Part shown: positions 9,555 through 18,945 of the stretch, piece by piece | Numbering within the stretch: position 1 is the stretch's first letter | Layout of the letters: every line of letters begins with the position of its first letter | NCBI RefSeq assembly: GCF_000969835.1 | Contig: NZ_KQ033913.1 | Coordinates: forward strand, 2,062,807 to 2,126,806 | Source: Parabacteroides goldsteinii DSM 19448 = WAL 12034 | Lineage (GTDB): Bacteria; Bacteroidota; Bacteroidia; Bacteroidales; Tannerellaceae | Reading direction: 5' to 3' | Length of the DNA stretch: 64,000 nucleotides | Program-made: the position numbers and the translations under genes | The notes under the pieces: generated by a model | Databases searched by the model: none | The model's input: the letters and a program-made list of their open reading frames with translations, nothing else | What the model was told of the DNA's origin: nothing

Positions 9555-12500
9555 ATGTTAAAGAAATTCAGACCGGTTAGCTTAATTTTGTTTGCTGGAG
9601 TATTATGTTTTCCAAAAACATATGCTGAGACAGAAACAGTTAAGCCAGAAGTGAAATTTTCTCAGCAAAGTGGGAAAATCACAGGAACAGTTGAGGATGA
9701 TTTCGGCCCCGTAGCCGGAGCATCCGTAGTTGTAAAAGGAACAACCAACGGTAATATTACCGATATGGACGGTAAATTCACGTTGGAGGGTGTAAAGAAT
9801 GGAGATATCATCCAGATATCTTTTATTGGGTACGCAACTCAGGAAATCCAGTACACAGGGCAAGCCTCTTTACAAATCAAATTAACAGAGGACACACAAA
9901 AATTGAACGAAGTAGTTGTAACTGCATTAGGCATGAAACGTGCAACGAAAGCTTTGGGATATGCCGTAACTGAGATTAAAAGTGACGAATTAAACGCTAA
10001 TGTCATAAACCCAGTCGCTGCTTTACAAGGTAAAGTAGCAGGTGTGGAAATCTCAGGTTCAGATGGTGGTCTCTTCGGTTCTAGTAAAATTCAAATTCGT
10101 GGTGCTTCAACACTAGGCTCCAACAACCAACCAATTTATGTTGTAGACGGTGTTATTCTTGATAATGCAGTTAAGAATGGTGATGCCGACTGGAGCGCTA
10201 GTGATACAGACTGGGGTAATGAACTAAAAAACTTGAACCCTGATGATTTTGAATCTGTTTCCGTATTAAAAGGTGCTGCTGCTACAGCACTATATGGTTC
10301 ACGTGGTTTGAACGGTGCAGTCGTTATTACAACAAAGAGCGGTAAAAGTAAAAAAGGTCTTGGCATCAACTTCTCACAGACGTTTGGTATTGACCATGTA
10401 TATGGAGGACCTGATTTTCAGAACGTACGAGGAGACGGTTACATGTCCGGATACAATAATTACAAATCATCCGGTAATATGCAGGACACAAACTCATTCT
10501 ATTTGAATAGTAATGGAGACCGTTCCGTTGCATGGGGTGGCGGTGTATCTTATGGTCCTAAATTTGATGGTCAACCGATTGAATTCTATGACTATTCGAC
10601 GGTTAATTATTCTCCGTATAAGAACAACTTTACAGATTCATACGATAATGGTTTCAATTCCAATACAAACATATCTGTTCAAGGTTCGAATGATAATTCA
10701 TCATTTTATACGTCGTTATCTTATAAACATGCCGATGGTAATACGCCCAACAACTCATTCAAACGTATTTCCTTCTTAGGCAAAGCGACTCATAAGATCA
10801 CAAAAGATGTAGAGATTGAAGCCGGCATCTCTTTCGCTAATTCAACACCCAAGCAGGGTGGTAATACAAACCTTGGGGAGTATTTTATTGATGGAACTTT
10901 CAGTCGTATGTATGATACCCGTTATTGGAGAACTCGCTATAAAGGTTCTCATGGAGGTTTGGCTAGTACTGATTACAATGATGAATACGGTAATGCTCCA
11001 GGTAAAAATATTTGGTGGAGTATCTATGAGAATGAGTATACCCAAAAAGAAACATCAGTACGTCCCAGCCTAAAATTAACAGCCGATTTAAACAGTTGGT
11101 TGAAGTTTACAGCTGAAGGTAATTACAATTACTACTATAAACGTAACGAATCCAAGGAATTAGGTAGTGGTTACGCGAATGAAGGCGGTTACTACAAATT
11201 GGGACAATACACCAAAGAACAAACCAATTTAAATGCAAACTTCTCTTGGAATAAAGAGGTAAGCGATTTTAATATCAGCGGTTTCATTCGTGGTGAATAT
11301 TATCACAACTATCAACAAGAATTACAGTTGAACACCAACGGAGGATTGGTTATCCCTGGTCAATTCTTTATCGGGAACTCAAAGAATACCATTGGCACTT
11401 CAGGCAATATTTCCGGTGAAAAAACAATTTTATCTGTAGCTGGTCAGCTTGCTTTCAGCTGGAAAGATCAAGTATTCTTAGATGTAACTGGACGTAACGA
11501 CTGGTCTTCATCTTTGGTTTATGCAGACAAGCATGGTAACTATTCATATTTTTATCCGTCTGTATCTGCTTCTTGGTTAATACATGAAACATTCCGTGAT
11601 AAATTGCCGGAATGGATATCATTTGCTAAAGTGCGTGGATCATGGGCACAAGTAGGTAATGATACGGATGCTTATACTATCAACTCTGCTTACTCATTAT
11701 ATGGCATCGACAATACATACGGTTTGACAGTTCCGTCAACATCTTATTCCAATAATTTGAAACCAGAACGTAAAAACTCTTGGGAGTTGGGTCTTGATTG
11801 GCGTGTGCTGAACAATCGTATCGGCGTAGATTTGACTTATTATAAGGAAAATACCAAAAATCAAATCATGTCTATCAGTGTTCCTTCTGAATCAGGATTG
11901 TCTAAGCAGTTGATTAATGCGGGTAATATCCAAAACCAAGGTGTGGAAATCTCATTAAATACAACTCCGTTTGAAAATAAGGATTGGACTTGGGATTTGA
12001 ATTTTACTTATACAAAAAATAATTCTAAGATTGTTGAACTACATGAAAATGTAGCCAATTATATCACATTGGTCGGTGATGCCGCTTATGGTAACTTCCG
12101 TATCGCGTCTGTTGCTGAAGTGGGAGGCGAATATGGTTTGTTGAAATCTGATGCGACTCCTTTCTACGATGAAAAGACAGGATTGCCAATTCTTGAATTA
12201 GCATCTTATAACAGTCGTCATTCTGTTTACTATTCTCGTTCTGGAGAAGTGAAAACTGTCGGTAAAATCCAACCGAACTTCTTAGGTTCTGTAAACACAA
12301 GTTTAAGATATAAGAACTGGACATTACGTGCTTCTTTCGATATGCGTTTTGGTGGTATGGTGGCAATTTATGGTTCTCACTATGGTACTGCTTATGGTTA
12401 TTTGAAAAATTCTCTGAATGGAACAGATGCCGAGCATGGAGGTATTACTTATACTTCAATTTGGGATGGCTTAACTTACGATGATGGTATTATTCCGAAT

Positions 12501-12935
12501 GCAATCATGCCAGGTGGAAAAACGATTGACACTCCGAACGGATCTTATACAATTGCAGAAGGTGGTGAATTGTATGCTGATTTGGTAAACCGTGGTATTG
12601 TTGACCCACAACATGCTTCTTCTTGGAATTATTGGAACAATTCATGGGGACGTGCAGCCGTATGGAAAAACAACGATTGGTTCCATGAGCTGAATTATAT
12701 CGCTTTACGTGAAGTATCTTTAAACTATCGTATGCCAAACAGTATAGCGAATAAGATCGGCGCAGCAGGTATCAATCTGACATTGACAGGACGTAATTTG
12801 GGTTATTTATTAAACTCCCTACCGAATAACTTCAATCCGGAATCACTCCGTGGTACTCAATCCGGACAGTTCCTTATTCGTTCTGTAAGTCCGTATACAG
12901 CTAGCTATATGTTAACAATTAATGCTACATTCTAA
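9555..12935 (+). CDS. SusC/RagA-like TonB-dependent outer membrane receptor
   Basis: Full-length receptor of 1126 residues with signal peptide (MLKKFRPVSLILFAGVL...), carboxypeptidase-like regulatory domain (about 40-125), KLNEVVVTALGMKR linker, plug (QPIYVVDGVILDN, ALYGSRGLNGAVVITTKSG) and a barrel ending in a terminal Phe (LTINATF). The first 130 residues nearly repeat those of the divergent receptor at 5493-8858 and of the partial one at 1-2079; the rest diverges. Its SusD partner starts 22 nt downstream. There is no STN domain. The barrel is rich in Asn, Ser and Tyr with aromatic girdles, as in the family. Substrate unknown. Confidence 0.97.
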   Translation: MLKKFRPVSLILFAGVLCFPKTYAETETVKPEVKFSQQSGKITGTVEDDFGPVAGASVVVKGTTNGNITDMDGKFTLEGVKNGDIIQISFIGYATQEIQYTGQASLQIKLTEDTQKLNEVVVTALGMKRATKALGYAVTEIKSDELNANVINPVAALQGKVAGVEISGSDGGLFGSSKIQIRGASTLGSNNQPIYVVDGVILDNAVKNGDADWSASDTDWGNELKNLNPDDFESVSVLKGAAATALYGSRGLNGAVVITTKSGKSKKGLGINFSQTFGIDHVYGGPDFQNVRGDGYMSGYNNYKSSGNMQDTNSFYLNSNGDRSVAWGGGVSYGPKFDGQPIEFYDYSTVNYSPYKNNFTDSYDNGFNSNTNISVQGSNDNSSFYTSLSYKHADGNTPNNSFKRISFLGKATHKITKDVEIEAGISFANSTPKQGGNTNLGEYFIDGTFSRMYDTRYWRTRYKGSHGGLASTDYNDEYGNAPGKNIWWSIYENEYTQKETSVRPSLKLTADLNSWLKFTAEGNYNYYYKRNESKELGSGYANEGGYYKLGQYTKEQTNLNANFSWNKEVSDFNISGFIRGEYYHNYQQELQLNTNGGLVIPGQFFIGNSKNTIGTSGNISGEKTILSVAGQLAFSWKDQVFLDVTGRNDWSSSLVYADKHGNYSYFYPSVSASWLIHETFRDKLPEWISFAKVRGSWAQVGNDTDAYTINSAYSLYGIDNTYGLTVPSTSYSNNLKPERKNSWELGLDWRVLNNRIGVDLTYYKENTKNQIMSISVPSESGLSKQLINAGNIQNQGVEISLNTTPFENKDWTWDLNFTYTKNNSKIVELHENVANYITLVGDAAYGNFRIASVAEVGGEYGLLKSDATPFYDEKTGLPILELASYNSRHSVYYSRSGEVKTVGKIQPNFLGSVNTSLRYKNWTLRASFDMRFGGMVAIYGSHYGTAYGYLKNSLNGTDAEHGGITYTSIWDGLTYDDGIIPNAIMPGGKTIDTPNGSYTIAEGGELYADLVNRGIVDPQHASSWNYWNNSWGRAAVWKNNDWFHELNYIALREVSLNYRMPNSIANKIGAAGINLTLTGRNLGYLLNSLPNNFNPESLRGTQSGQFLIRSVSPYTASYMLTINATF

Positions 12936-12957
12936 ATAATAGGAAAAATTGATATTT

Positions 12958-14895
12958 ATGAAATCATATAAATCTCTTTTGGCAGCACTTGCCTTTACTT
13001 CCGTTATAACAACAACGACTGGGTGTCGTGAAGATTTTTCAGAAATAAATCAAGACCCTTCAGCAGTTGTAACGGCGCGAATATCCTACCTGTTTGCTGA
13101 TGTCATCAACAAATTTGAACCGCAAGGATATTTGGAATATTATTATAATGCCCCGATGAAATATGCATGGGCCGGTATGGGCTTATCAACTTCCGGTGCT
13201 TCTGACAATATTTTGACATTGACTATTGATGGCGAACAAAGTCGACAATATATTAATGTACTACGTGTGATCCGTGCCATGGAACATGAAATGGAAATGT
13301 TGGATGAAGCAGGACGTACAACCAACGCCGCTTATCTGGCAGCCGCTAATGTGATGAGTATCTATCTTGGTATCTTCGCAACCGATATGTATGGCTCTAT
13401 TCCTTACGTAGAAGCCTGTTCTGCGGCCTATGGAGGAACATTGATTCCGGCTTATGATGATGTCGAATCGCTCTATGATTTGTGGTTGAACGAACTGGAT
13501 GCCTCTATTACAACACTGACATCCGCATCGGCAATTATGCAATCCAGTCAGGATGTTGTTTATAAAGGTGATACAAATAAATGGGCGAAATTTGCCAATT
13601 CTTTAAAATTGCGTATCGCTGTTCGCTTATTGGCTCAAAACGAAAACAAAGCTAAACAGGTTGCTTCAGCTGTAGTAAATGCATCATGTGGTTATATTGA
13701 TGCATTAGACGAAGACGTGAGATTCAATAAAGGAGCTGTTGCTTTGACAGGTAGTGTAGATGATTATATTTACCACTGGAGTAACGGGTTTACAGGTTGT
13801 GCCGGAACAGAAACAGTTATCAACTTCTTGGTTGAAAACCAGGATCCGCGCGTTCGCTTTTTCTATCAGAAAAACAATTGGAACTCTAAAATTGTACAGG
13901 GGTATTATGATGCAGGTTTGAAAATTCCTGATTTCATAGAAAAGAATGTTGTTTCTGAGGTCGGAGCTGACGGTAAGAAGAAGTTTGTGAAATGGGGTGG
14001 CCTAGGTGAACCATGGGTGCGTTATTACGGTATAACCGAAGACTGGTTAGCAGGTAATGACAATACCGGTAAATACAGGTGGTATTTCCCTGCTACTTAT
14101 CCCGAAGCTGACAAAGAACTGTATCTGCATAATAAAGAAGGTAACAATCCGACCAGTTATACAGCCTATTCTATATTGAACCGCATGATGATCAATGGTC
14201 GAACTTACACATCCGCTTCACAAGTAGAAGCTGCAACATTGCCTGATGATTCTTATACATTTACAACACAGAACCGTCCTTGGTATGGCATGTATCTAAG
14301 TGCTGCGGAAGTGAACCTTTATTTGGCAGAGTTTGCTATGTTGAATAATCAAGAATCACAAGCAAAGACTTATTATGACAAAGCACTTGCTTTCTCTGTT
14401 CAATCTTATAATGAATTGGCAAAAGATAACCAAGTAGCTTATTACAGCAATGTACAGGGATGTTTCGGTTATGATTCTAACGAAGGTTCTATTGATCTGA
14501 AAGACGGTGAAATTGCAACCATGATGAGCAATGATAAATACGCATTTACTGGTACTGCTGCCGAAAAATTGGAAAAGATCTACTTGCAGGAACTAATTCA
14601 TTTTACGTTATATCCGAACGAAGTGTATGTTACTGCTCGTCGTTCCGGCTATCCGAGCTACAACTCGACAATTTTACCACGTAAGAGTTATGCAAATGTT
14701 CCGGCTTCTAGCATTCCGCGTCGTTTCCCAACAGGTGCTATCACAGATGATGATCTTGCCGCAGATGTGAAAAAAGCTGCTTATGCAGCACAAGGGTTAA
14801 CAGTTACCTCTTCAGGTATGTATAACTCCGTTCTTGCAACAGAACGTTTGTGGCCTGATAAAAATGCTCCAGAATGGGGTAGCGGCCGTAAATAA
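12958..14895 (+). CDS. SusD/RagB-like surface lipoprotein (SusD-like_2 type)
   Basis: The ATG at 12958 is chosen over an in-frame TTG at 12949, because AGGAAAAA at 12941 then sits upstream and the protein begins with an ordinary SPII signal (MKSYKSLLAALAFTSVITTT, lipobox TTGC, Cys23). It has 645 residues. FATDMYGSIPYVEA matches the family signature (ATDxYxxxPYxEA) also found in the paralogue at 3695-5476. It would cap the receptor encoded just upstream and bind substrate at the cell surface. A strong terminator hairpin follows 18 nt after the stop. Confidence 0.93.
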   Translation: MKSYKSLLAALAFTSVITTTTGCREDFSEINQDPSAVVTARISYLFADVINKFEPQGYLEYYYNAPMKYAWAGMGLSTSGASDNILTLTIDGEQSRQYINVLRVIRAMEHEMEMLDEAGRTTNAAYLAAANVMSIYLGIFATDMYGSIPYVEACSAAYGGTLIPAYDDVESLYDLWLNELDASITTLTSASAIMQSSQDVVYKGDTNKWAKFANSLKLRIAVRLLAQNENKAKQVASAVVNASCGYIDALDEDVRFNKGAVALTGSVDDYIYHWSNGFTGCAGTETVINFLVENQDPRVRFFYQKNNWNSKIVQGYYDAGLKIPDFIEKNVVSEVGADGKKKFVKWGGLGEPWVRYYGITEDWLAGNDNTGKYRWYFPATYPEADKELYLHNKEGNNPTSYTAYSILNRMMINGRTYTSASQVEAATLPDDSYTFTTQNRPWYGMYLSAAEVNLYLAEFAMLNNQESQAKTYYDKALAFSVQSYNELAKDNQVAYYSNVQGCFGYDSNEGSIDLKDGEIATMMSNDKYAFTGTAAEKLEKIYLQELIHFTLYPNEVYVTARRSGYPSYNSTILPRKSYANVPASSIPRRFPTGAITDDDLAADVKKAAYAAQGLTVTSSGMYNSVLATERLWPDKNAPEWGSGRK

Positions 14896-14913
14896 TATTT
14901 ACCAATAAACATC

Positions 14914-14968
14914 AAAGGAAGTGTGTCAAAACGATTTTGTTTCCATATCTGACACACTTCCTTTTTAT
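14914..14968 (+). terminator. intrinsic terminator of the plus-strand SusC/SusD operon
   Basis: A 15-bp perfect stem (14914-14928 with 14950-14964, core AAGGAAGTGTGTCA) and a T-rich tail. It ends only about 16 nt before the ATG at 14984, leaving no room for a separate promoter after it, so the next gene probably depends on read-through or the hairpin acts as an attenuator or processing site. Confidence 0.85.
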
Positions 14969-14983
14969 TTTTAATATCTCAAT

Positions 14984-15655
14984 ATGAAAACACATATACT
15001 CTTGATTTGTTTATGTTTGGGTTCAATATTACCACTTTCGGCACAACAATTTAAACGGATTTTCCTATTTGATGATTTTATGAAGGCACAAATAGCGTTC
15101 CGCAATAAAGCGATCTCATTTGTTACTCTTAATTATGACGCATCAAATAAAATAATGCTTTTTCAACAAGAAGAGGATATGATGGAAATAACTAATACGG
15201 CCTTGATTGACACGATAACAGTTGGCAGACGTAAATTAGTCCCTGCCACAAAAGGGTTTCACGAAGTTGTACACTTGGATAACGGAATAGTTTATATAGA
15301 TTGGTTATTGAAAGATGTAAATATCGGTTCAAAAGGAGCTTTAGGATCTGTAACCCAAGGAAGCGTTCATAATCTACAAATGAGCGATTTGGGATTGAAC
15401 GGAACGGAAATGTACACACCCTATGCTTCACAGAAAATAGGTAGTACGGATGTCTATCGACGGAAAAACGACAATACATATTATATAAAAATAGATAATA
15501 AATCGGTAAAGATAAAATCAATTAAACAATTGATAAAACTTTATCCTAACCATAAAGATAAAATCGAGGCTTATATCAAACAAGAAGATATTCAGATGAA
15601 AGATGTATCGAAAGTGCTTATGTTGTTAAACTATTGTTTAGGATTACAACCTTGA
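14984..15655 (+). CDS. secreted protein of unknown function, 223-residue SusC/D-associated family
   Basis: Signal peptide MKTHILLICLCLGSILPLSA, cleaved before QQFKR. The mature part carries FLFDDFMKAQI, RRKLVPATKGF, a glycine-containing middle (GSKGALGSV) and a C-terminal IKLYPNHKDKIEAYIK segment; all align with the protein at 2368-3039, which also has 223 residues. Both members sit directly after a SusC/SusD locus and after a strong terminator. No catalytic motif is visible. The family is known to me only as conserved secreted Bacteroidetes proteins; a role beside the transporter is inference. Confidence 0.85.
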   Translation: MKTHILLICLCLGSILPLSAQQFKRIFLFDDFMKAQIAFRNKAISFVTLNYDASNKIMLFQQEEDMMEITNTALIDTITVGRRKLVPATKGFHEVVHLDNGIVYIDWLLKDVNIGSKGALGSVTQGSVHNLQMSDLGLNGTEMYTPYASQKIGSTDVYRRKNDNTYYIKIDNKSVKIKSIKQLIKLYPNHKDKIEAYIKQEDIQMKDVSKVLMLLNYCLGLQP

Positions 15656-15730
15656 TTTCTTTTTCCATAAAAACAGCTTCACACATCACCAATGCACTAT
15701 GCCGCATTGATTAACAAAGAGGAACCGGTT

Positions 15731-15755
15731 GACGCCGCTTATTCGAAACGGCGTC
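15731..15755 (-). terminator. hairpin overlapping the stop of the HU-like gene
   Basis: GACGCCG (15731-15737) pairs with CGGCGTC (15749-15755), and the 3' arm overlaps the stop codon of the minus-strand gene. No strong U tract follows, so its role as terminator is uncertain. The sequence GGCGTCACC at 15750-15758 recurs inverted at 18809-18817, on the far side of the HU/VapE module. Confidence 0.45.
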
Positions 15756-16407
15756 ACCTACATACCTTCCCAATATTCGAATCCACCACCAGGCTATCCG
15801 GCAATTCCGCCGGTTCCGGACGCTTCACATAAATGCACATTCTTCGCGTCCCGTCTTCCACCAGTATGCCATCGGCCACAAATTGTTTGAGCTCTTTGCG
15901 TGCCAGATATTGGGTACAACCGTTCAACCCCTGATAAGCCAGGGTTGTAATATATGCATGTCGCTCCAGATACCGCAACAACCGGCTTTCTTTTTCTTCC
16001 TGTGAAAAATCAGTTACTTTTGGCTCCTTATAACGTTCCACCGACATTGTTTTCAGTTCATGCTTCAGTCTGGCACAACAACGGAAATTCACATTCTTGA
16101 AATGAACGGATTCACTACGCAACTCCTTCTTGTCTTCTACCGGACGCGATTTCAACGATACACTGAAATAGCCGATTCCGTCGAGATAAACATTATATCC
16201 ATCGCGTAGTTTCTCTTTCAGCATGTCGGAGAGCAGACGGACCGCCCCTTTCAGGTCGCCATCAGTATAAGTGGAACGCGAAGACGCTTCCTCTATTAAA
16301 CGATCGGTACTCACTGTATCCCGGGGAACTATGCGGGGATGCAATACGACTTTCTTACCTGAACCCTTTTTAGGCGGATTCTGCTCCATCTTGTAAATTG
16401 CTGTCAT
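15754..16407 (-). CDS. HU-like DNA-binding protein (Bacteroidetes HU-HIG type)
   Basis: The 217-residue protein has a basic N-terminus (KKGSGKKVVLHPRIV), then an HU/IHF-like fold at about residues 30-125 (SDMLKEKLRDGYNVYLDGIGYFSVSL matches the HU core helix and strand, though split by differences), and an extra C-terminal winged-helix-like part (LLRYLERHAYITTLAYQGLNG...). In Bacteroidales such proteins commonly neighbour VapE/DUF3874 genes, as here on the divergent strand at 16728. It likely binds or bends DNA; the 22-bp array in the shared promoter region (16472-16559) is an obvious candidate site, but that is inference. Confidence 0.85.
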   Translation of the reverse strand: MTAIYKMEQNPPKKGSGKKVVLHPRIVPRDTVSTDRLIEEASSRSTYTDGDLKGAVRLLSDMLKEKLRDGYNVYLDGIGYFSVSLKSRPVEDKKELRSESVHFKNVNFRCCARLKHELKTMSVERYKEPKVTDFSQEEKESRLLRYLERHAYITTLAYQGLNGCTQYLARKELKQFVADGILVEDGTRRMCIYVKRPEPAELPDSLVVDSNIGKVCR

Positions 16408-16471
16408 ACCAGTGTGTTTTTATCATCCGGCCTATAGACTTTTATGACTAAAGACTGGACTTAGTAAGTAT

Positions 16472-16559
16472 TTGACCCAGGTCAACCATATATTCGCCCC
16501 AGGTCGAACTTCAATTTGACCTAGGTCAACTATAAGGTTCACCCAGGTCGAAAGGTTAA
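16472..16559. repeat. four-unit 22-bp tandem array with palindromic 10-bp cores
   Basis: Cores GACCCAGGTC (16474-16483), GCCCCAGGTC (16496-16505), GACCTAGGTC (16518-16527) and CACCCAGGTC (16540-16549) recur at exactly 22-bp steps; the third lies in the perfect palindrome TTGACCTAGGTCAA. Between cores the sequence is AT-rich and not conserved. It fills the space between the divergent HU-like and VapE-like genes, where an operator cluster is expected. A second array with the same degenerate core lies at 31961-32040. Confidence 0.85.
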
Positions 16560-16727
16560 GAATATACGACTAAAGATATAAAATATAAGTGGATAAACAA
16601 TTATTATCTTCTTTATTTTCAATAGATGAAATAGTTGTAGCCTTCCTGATAATGATCGGTCTTTACATGCTGTAAACCGGCATTCAGGTACTTACCTTTG
16701 GAAAAAATCAATTAAAAAAGAAGACAA

Positions 16728-18797
16728 ATGAAAGCAACTTTATTCAGTGCAAATCAGAAAGCACAAAAGACAATCGAGATGGAAAAACTGATCGGACTGA
16801 TCCGTGACGGTTACAAGGAAAAGCAAGTGGCAGCCCTGCGCGAAGAATTGCGCTACACCATTCCCGGGGTTTCGGTAAAAGAGGCGAACCGGTTACCGGT
16901 CGTCTACTTCTGTTCTACCGTAAAAAAACAGGATGGAACGTTTGTCAGAAACCAATATAACGGATTGGTCTTGCTCAAAATAAACAATCTCGCCAACCGC
17001 AACGAGGCAAAAAATGTCCGCCGGCAAGCAGCCGGATCATTACAGACGATGGCAGCTTTTATCGGATCAAGCGGAAAGAGCGTAAAAATTATCATTCCTT
17101 TCACATTGCCGGATCATACTGTCCCACAGAACGATACGCTTATTCGTTTTTTTCATGCCCGGGCCTATGACAGGGCTGCAGCCTATTACCGAGAAGAGTT
17201 GCAACAACAGATCACTGTTGAAGAAAATGAATTGGATGCAGCCTGCCGACTTTCATTCGATCCGGATATTTACTACAATCCGGACGCCCTGCCTGTCCGG
17301 ATCGAACAACCTTGGGAGATGCCGGAAAAGCTACCGGTTTCTGCACCGTCACCAGCCGTGACAGACCCGCTACAACGCCTCGTTCCCGGTTATGAACGAA
17401 GCCGGATCGTTTCGTTACTTTTCGAAAATTCATTACGGCAAGCTATGGATGCGACCGGTTATCGAAAAGAGGATGAAGATATCAAGCCTTTCCTTACTTG
17501 CCTTGCCGAGAACTGCTTCCGCAGTGGTATCCCGGAAGAAGAGGTGGTCAAATGGTTGCCGGTACATACCCATTTCCGGATTTTTGAAGCGGAGATACGG
17601 ACAACCGTACACAATGTCTACCGCCTGTCCTCCGGTTTCGGTCGAAAACCGTGTATCCGGCCGGAGCAGGTACTCGCTTTTCAAGCCGACGAATTTATGA
17701 AACGCCGGTATGAATTCAGATATAATAATATGAAGGGAGATGCGGAATACCGCGAACGCAAATCGTACTATTTCAATTTCTTTCCTGTTAACGAACAGGT
17801 CCTCAACAGTATCAGTCTGAATGCGCAGGAAGAAGGTATTCCGCTATGGGACAGGGACGTGAAACGTTATATCTATTCCAACCGTGTGATGCATTATTCG
17901 CCTATCGAGGAATATATGCTGGAGTTGCCAGACTGGGACGGGATAGACCATATCCGCCGGCTGGCCGATACATTGCCCTGCAACAATCCGGAATGGAGAA
18001 ACCAGTTCTACCGCTGGTTCCTGAGCATGGTGGCCCATTGGAACGGGCTGGACCGGATGCATGCCAACAGTGTCTCCCCTCTTTTGATCGGCAGGCAAGG
18101 ATGTGGCAAGTCCACTTGGTGCCGGAATCTGCTTCCGCCCGAATTACTGGAATATTACACCGACAGTATCGATTTCAGCAATAAACGTGATGCAGAATTG
18201 TTACTGAACCGTTTTGCCTTGATCAATATTGATGAGTTCGATTCGGTATCGCCTTCCCATCAGGCATTCCTGAAACATATCCTCCAGAAACCGGTCATTA
18301 ATGCCCGCCAGCCTTATAAACGCAGTATCCAGCCGCTGAAAAGGTATGCATCTTTCGTTGCGACCTCCAACAATGCCGATTTGTTGAACGACCCGACAGG
18401 AAGCCGGCGTTTCATCTGCATCGAACTGACCGGTAACATCAACCATGCTATCGGGTTAAACCATAAGCAATTGTATGCCCAAGCTGCCGCCGCACTACGT
18501 AACAACGAACGCTATTGGTTCACCTCCGAAGAAGAAACTGCGATCATCCGGAACAACCACCAGTTCCAACAGATTCCGGTTGAAGAGCAACTTTTCTTCC
18601 AATATTTCCGCTTGCCAGAGACAGGAGAACAAGGCGAACTGCTCCCTGCCGCCGAAATATTGAGACGGATCGAACAACGGAGCAAGATAAAATCCGGTAT
18701 CCGCAACATGGCTCTGTTCGGACGACTGCTGCTAAAGAATAATGTAATCAAAAAACATACAAAAACAGGCAATTACTACCATGTAATCGAAATCTGA
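16728..18797 (+). CDS. VapE-type P-loop helicase/ATPase with BT4734-like N-terminus and DUF3874
   Basis: The 689-residue protein has three parts: an N-terminal BT4734/BF3469-like domain (about 1-190), a linker, a virulence-associated E type ATPase domain (about 340-610) with P-loop GRQGCGKST near residue 454 and Walker B NIDEFD near residue 502 plus a sensor-like VATSNNADLLNDPTGSRRF, and a C-terminal DUF3874-like wing (about 620-689). VapE proteins are superfamily 3-like helicases tied to phage satellites and mobile islands, but this Bacteroidales form is often found in chromosomal modules beside HU-like genes, including near capsule loci. It diverges from the HU-like gene across the 22-bp array. 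No primase or integrase is near, so any replication role is unproven. Confidence 0.88.
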   Translation: MKATLFSANQKAQKTIEMEKLIGLIRDGYKEKQVAALREELRYTIPGVSVKEANRLPVVYFCSTVKKQDGTFVRNQYNGLVLLKINNLANRNEAKNVRRQAAGSLQTMAAFIGSSGKSVKIIIPFTLPDHTVPQNDTLIRFFHARAYDRAAAYYREELQQQITVEENELDAACRLSFDPDIYYNPDALPVRIEQPWEMPEKLPVSAPSPAVTDPLQRLVPGYERSRIVSLLFENSLRQAMDATGYRKEDEDIKPFLTCLAENCFRSGIPEEEVVKWLPVHTHFRIFEAEIRTTVHNVYRLSSGFGRKPCIRPEQVLAFQADEFMKRRYEFRYNNMKGDAEYRERKSYYFNFFPVNEQVLNSISLNAQEEGIPLWDRDVKRYIYSNRVMHYSPIEEYMLELPDWDGIDHIRRLADTLPCNNPEWRNQFYRWFLSMVAHWNGLDRMHANSVSPLLIGRQGCGKSTWCRNLLPPELLEYYTDSIDFSNKRDAELLLNRFALINIDEFDSVSPSHQAFLKHILQKPVINARQPYKRSIQPLKRYASFVATSNNADLLNDPTGSRRFICIELTGNINHAIGLNHKQLYAQAAAALRNNERYWFTSEEETAIIRNNHQFQQIPVEEQLFFQYFRLPETGEQGELLPAAEILRRIEQRSKIKSGIRNMALFGRLLLKNNVIKKHTKTGNYYHVIEI

Positions 18798-18808
18798 TAA
18801 AACAACGA

Positions 18809-18839
18809 GGTGACGCCATCCTCCTATCATGACGTCACC
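18809..18839 (+). terminator. hairpin after the VapE-like gene
   Basis: GGTGACG (18809-18815) pairs with CGTCACC (18833-18839), 12 nt past the stop codon. The tail is C-rich rather than U-rich, so termination may be weak. GGTGACGCC at 18809-18817 is the inverted match of GGCGTCACC at 15750-15758. Confidence 0.45.
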
Positions 18840-18945
18840 CCCCAAACACCTATGGTACAACTTATTAAAATGCCTCTCCGAAATATGACGCCGGATGTAC
18901 TAAAATCTAGGTGATATTCGTCGCAAACGCCGCCCAAACAAGAAA

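Noticed and set aside
8500..9910. Inverted similarity between the 5' ends of the two divergent SusC genes as a site for programmed inversion
   Set aside because: Roughly four fifths of positions match by eye, which fits ordinary paralogy, and there are no precise repeats or recombinase; kept only as paralogy.
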